Origin: Lachnospiraceae bacterium
GTDB taxonomy: Bacteria > Bacillota > Clostridia > Lachnospirales > Lachnospiraceae
DNA: 36,509 bases
NCBI GenBank assembly: GCA_017476765.1
Contig: JAFUZE010000100.1
Span: forward strand, 1-36,509
Reading direction: 5' to 3'
In this document: piece by piece, positions 34,266-36,509 of the stretch
Position numbering within the stretch: the stretch's first letter is position 1
Layout of the letters: each line of letters begins with the position of its first letter
Program-made: the position numbers and the translations under genes
The notes under the pieces: generated by a model
The model's input: only the letters and a program-made list of their open reading frames with translations
What the model was told of the DNA's origin: nothing
Database searches by the model: none

Positions 34266-35620
34266 TCGGATGGCTCTTTGTGGGCGACATATTTTTTGTA
34301 GGTCACCGCGAAGAGTATGGCAGAGAGTGTCACGGACAGATAATCGGTCACCGGCTGCGCTGCGGCGAGTGCCCTTGCGCTGTCGAAGATAAGGCTGAAA
34401 GCAGTCAGAATCGGTATGTACAAAAGTCCCTGCCTGCAAACCGACAAAATGAGCGACGGAAGTGCGGCGCCGGTGGACTGGATTGCGTTGATGAGCACGA
34501 ACAGGATACCCATGATCGGACCGGAGTAAATGTAGATTCTCGCAAAGCTCATGCCGTAGGAAAAGGCATCCTGGTTATCCAGAAAGGCGCGAACCAAAGG
34601 ACCTGCTCCGCAATAACAGATGACCGTCATCACCATGCTCATGCCGAAGGCAAGACAGAGCGAAAACTTCAGTACGGACAAAAATCTCTTGCGGTTGCCC
34701 GCTCCGTAGCAATAGCCGAGCAGAGGCTGAATACCGCTTCCTACACCGATGAGAAGCATGACCACGATCAGATTGACCTTCATGGCGACGCCCAGGCCGG
34801 CGACCGCCATATCTCCGAATTTCATCATTTTGTTGTTGATGATAATATTGGAAAAGCTCATCAGAATACTGTTGAGCGAAGCGGGAATCCCGATTGCGAA
34901 CACACCCGAAGCAATCGAATCCCCTGCCTGATAATCGCTGATGCGGATTGAGAGCATCGAACGCCCGGATATCAGATGCCGGATGTAGTAGACGGCGGCA
35001 ACGATGTTGCCGAGCACCGTAGCGATGGCTGCACCTGCGACGTTCCAGTGAAGCGCCAGTATCATAATCGGGTCAAAGACGATATTCACAAGGTTTCCGG
35101 CAATCATGCCGATCATCGCTTTCTGTGCCTTGCCCTCCGCACGGATGATGTTGCTGAACGTATTGCCGATAATCAGAAACGGAATGCCGACCGCTACGAT
35201 ATTGAGATATTGCGCAGCGTAATCGATCGTGTCATCGCTTGCGCCGATGATGCGGCAGATCGGTCTGGCAAAAATCCAGATGACTGCCATCGAGACGATG
35301 CCGATGACGAGTCCGCTCCAAAAGCAGAAGGAGGAGGCGTTTCGGGCCTTTTCTTCCTTGCCCTCCCCGAGCATCCGGGAGATGAGCGACGTTCCGCCGA
35401 TGCCAAAGAGCATGCCGACTGCCATAAAAAGCAGAAATGCAGGCGTGGCGATCGATACGGCTGCCACCATGTAGGCATTCTTTGTCTGTCCGATAAAGAA
35501 GGTGTCGGCAAGATTGTAGACAAGTACCATAATCATGCTGATGATCGACGGGATGATATTTGTGATAACCGCCTTGGGAACCGGCGCATTTTGAAAGATT
35601 TCAGTTGTTTTATCTTGCAT
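34253..35620 (-). CDS. MATE family efflux transporter
   Basis: A 455-residue, 12-segment membrane protein of the MATE/NorM family that exports drugs or metabolites using a Na+ or H+ gradient. N-terminal signature: NIIPSIISMIMVLVYNLADTFFIGQ; then GIGGTSLISRMLGEGKEEKA in the first half, and the matching region of the second half GVGSGIQPLLGYCYGAGNRKR. The two halves repeat as expected. Substrate unknown. The ribosome binding site is AAGGAAAC. It ends with a 13-bp antisense overlap with the preceding plus-strand gene. Confidence 0.93.
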   Translation of the reverse strand: MQDKTTEIFQNAPVPKAVITNIIPSIISMIMVLVYNLADTFFIGQTKNAYMVAAVSIATPAFLLFMAVGMLFGIGGTSLISRMLGEGKEEKARNASSFCFWSGLVIGIVSMAVIWIFARPICRIIGASDDTIDYAAQYLNIVAVGIPFLIIGNTFSNIIRAEGKAQKAMIGMIAGNLVNIVFDPIMILALHWNVAGAAIATVLGNIVAAVYYIRHLISGRSMLSIRISDYQAGDSIASGVFAIGIPASLNSILMSFSNIIINNKMMKFGDMAVAGLGVAMKVNLIVVMLLIGVGSGIQPLLGYCYGAGNRKRFLSVLKFSLCLAFGMSMVMTVICYCGAGPLVRAFLDNQDAFSYGMSFARIYIYSGPIMGILFVLINAIQSTGAALPSLILSVCRQGLLYIPILTAFSLIFDSARALAAAQPVTDYLSVTLSAILFAVTYKKYVAHKEPSDQSA

Positions 35621-35784
35621 AGCATGTTTCCTTTCCGTATATAAATAGCAATAGATATATTAAGCTATCCGGACGAAAAATGCAATAGTAATTTTGACTC
35701 GTAAAACCGACGGATGGAAGCGGAGATTCCGCTGCGGATAAAGAGCTGCCGCTACAGGAGATTTATTTGAAAGGGAGAGAACAG

Positions 35785-36186
35785 ATGCCGCTTGTGATGT
35801 ATCATATAGAAGATTTTAAGAAGAAAAAGCAAATTACCGCTCTTTGCAGGCAGCTTGGCTTTCAGGTGCGCGAGCTGAAGCGGACGGACGGGGATAAGAC
35901 GGTGGGGCTGCTCGCGGGAATGCCGAAGGGGGCACTTGGGCTCCCAAGAGGACAGGAAGTGTCTGCCGGCAGCATGCCGAAGGATTTCCGCATGCCGGAG
36001 CTGCTTGTGTTTGCCGCTATGCCGGAGGAGCAGCTGGATGCTTTTCTGGATGCCTACAAAAAGGCGGGGATTTTGCCGGTCGCCCTGAAAGCGGTTGTGA
36101 CAGAGTACAATAAGGATTGGAGCCTCTATGCGCTCGTGCGGGAGCTGCTTGCGGAGCATACGGCAGCGGCAATGCGAACCATCTAG
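35785..36186 (+). CDS. DUF3783 domain-containing protein
   Basis: A 133-residue cytoplasmic protein of a small Clostridia family without a known function. The DUF3783 core is in the second half: MPELLVFAAMPEEQLDAF, then LDAYKKAGILPVALKAVVTE. The start is the ATG at 35785 with AAGGGAGAGA upstream; a TTG at 35767 is in frame but lacks a site. It faces away from the MATE gene across 164 bp. Confidence 0.8.
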   Translation: MPLVMYHIEDFKKKKQITALCRQLGFQVRELKRTDGDKTVGLLAGMPKGALGLPRGQEVSAGSMPKDFRMPELLVFAAMPEEQLDAFLDAYKKAGILPVALKAVVTEYNKDWSLYALVRELLAEHTAAAMRTI

Positions 36187-36300
36187 CAATCTGCATAAAA
36201 AGTTGCATAAAAAGAAGCGGTAATTGCTATAATTTTTACAAGAAGATGCTTTGTCTATTTTGCATAAAAACGCCCTGCTATTTTTAGAGTTTATAAAATA

Positions 36301-36329
36301 TTGACGGGTCGTCTTACACATGATAAACT
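36301..36329 (+). promoter_or_regulatory. Promoter of the lipoprotein gene
   Basis: TTGACG (36301-36306), 17 nt, then TAAACT (36324-36329). The first operator begins right after the -10 box. Confidence 0.6.
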
Positions 36330-36351
36330 TAAACTAGTTTAAACGGTTAAG
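36329..36351. promoter_or_regulatory. LacI-type operator 1
   Basis: AGTTTAAACGGTTAAG (36336-36351) has the central CG and TTTAAAC half of LacI-family sites. It overlaps a perfect 14-bp palindrome TTAAACTAGTTTAA (36329-36342). Position at the predicted transcription start suggests repression. Confidence 0.6.
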
Positions 36352-36385
36352 CAAACGAAAATTAAAGAGTTTGCTTTCCTTTTTA
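36349..36385 (+). terminator. Possible attenuator stem-loop between the operators
   Basis: AAGCAAAC (36349-36356) pairs with GTTTGCTT (36369-36376), 12-nt loop, then TCCTTTTT. The stem is AT-rich and of modest strength. Confidence 0.4.
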
Positions 36386-36391
36386 CCATTT

Positions 36392-36407
36392 AGTTTAAAC
36401 GTTTAAA
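36392..36407. promoter_or_regulatory. LacI-type operator 2
   Basis: AGTTTAAACGTTTAAA, of which TTTAAACGTTTAAA (36394-36407) is a perfect palindrome centred on CG. It lies 56 bp after operator 1, about five helical turns, and just before the AAGGAG ribosome binding site. Confidence 0.7.
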
Positions 36408-36426
36408 TTGGGAAGGAGAAAAAAGA

Positions 36427-36509
36427 ATGAAAAGAAAAATGGTTGGAAAGCTTTTTACGGCGGCAGTGTTAGTATCGGGATGTCTCGGTATTGCGGCATG
36501 CGGCAGTAC
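36427..36509 (+). CDS. Lipoprotein, N-terminal fragment (probably an ABC transporter binding protein)
   Basis: Only 27 codons are in the window. They form a type II signal peptide: basic MKRKMVGK, a hydrophobic core, and a lipobox IAAC with the lipidated Cys at 25, followed by GS. GGGAAGGAG lies upstream. Two LacI-family operators in front suggest a sugar-binding lipoprotein of a carbohydrate ABC transporter, but that is inference from context only. Confidence 0.6.
   Translation, partial: MKRKMVGKLFTAAVLVSGCLGIAACGS

Larger units (their letters stand above)
36187..36426. other. Regulatory leader before a lipoprotein gene
   Basis: A 240-bp AT-rich region without a gene. It holds three copies of TGCATAAAAA (36192-36201, 36204-36213, 36261-36270), a promoter, two LacI-type operators and a small stem-loop, listed separately. 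Confidence 0.7.

Noticed and set aside
34187-34951. 254-residue plus-strand ORF antisense to the MATE gene (also 34976-35644)
   Set aside because: Both are rich in His, Asp and Arg, as expected from the complement of a membrane-protein gene, and lack start signals.
1-36509. tRNA, rRNA, CRISPR array, insertion sequence or prophage
   Set aside because: No cloverleaf, regular repeat-spacer pattern, transposase or phage structural gene was recognised by reading both strands; short RNA genes could still be missed without a search tool.

Overview
The window looks like chromosomal DNA from a spore-forming Clostridia member, most likely of the Lachnospiraceae. I infer this from the dipicolinate synthase pair, single-chain PurL, the MecA adaptor, strong AGGAGG-type ribosome binding sites, the gene order rho-rpmE-DUF1385-prmC-prfA, small families such as DUF4364 and DUF3783, and moderate GC content. 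No rRNA, tRNA, CRISPR array, insertion sequence or phage module is visible. The species cannot be fixed from sequence alone.

Layout. Positions 1-2499 hold the 3' two thirds of purL. A 125-bp multi-hairpin repeat and a terminator follow, then dpaA-dpaB (spore dipicolinate), which meet asnB tail to tail with a 12-bp overlap. A radical SAM gene at 6397-7503 has a consensus promoter with a perfect operator palindrome at the predicted transcription start. Positions 7890-11483 form an operon of an unusual fusion (Tet(M)-like ribosomal GTPase plus Rae1/YacP-like NYN nuclease), a YczE-type membrane protein and a small acidic protein. Next come a TatD-link radical SAM protein with mecA, then a small ORF with a fused corrinoid protein (MetH-activation-like domain plus BtuR adenosyltransferase) that contains a strong internal start. 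galE, clpB, a second YczE-like protein, a NodB deacetylase, a DRE-TIM aldolase-like protein and rarA follow on the plus strand.

Positions 22636-24359 hold an AT-richer AbiE-type toxin-antitoxin pair. The toxin seems to have lost its original start codon and frame just upstream of the present ATG. On the minus strand lie malic enzyme, a YtqA-type radical SAM protein and DUF4364, probably one operon. A 520-bp divergent region with two promoters and a structured leader separates them from rho, rpmE, DUF1385, prmC and prfA. After these come a diguanylate cyclase, a possible cysteine-peptidase-like protein, a convergent MATE transporter, a DUF3783 protein and the first 27 codons of a lipoprotein under two LacI-type operators.

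How the genes work together. Most are housekeeping genes for purine synthesis, transcription termination, translation release, protein quality control and DNA repair. PrmC methylates the GGQ glutamine of the release factor encoded next to it. The most unusual items are the ribosomal GTPase-nuclease fusion, the B12 fusion with its internal start, the decayed AbiE toxin start, and the operator-controlled radical SAM gene.
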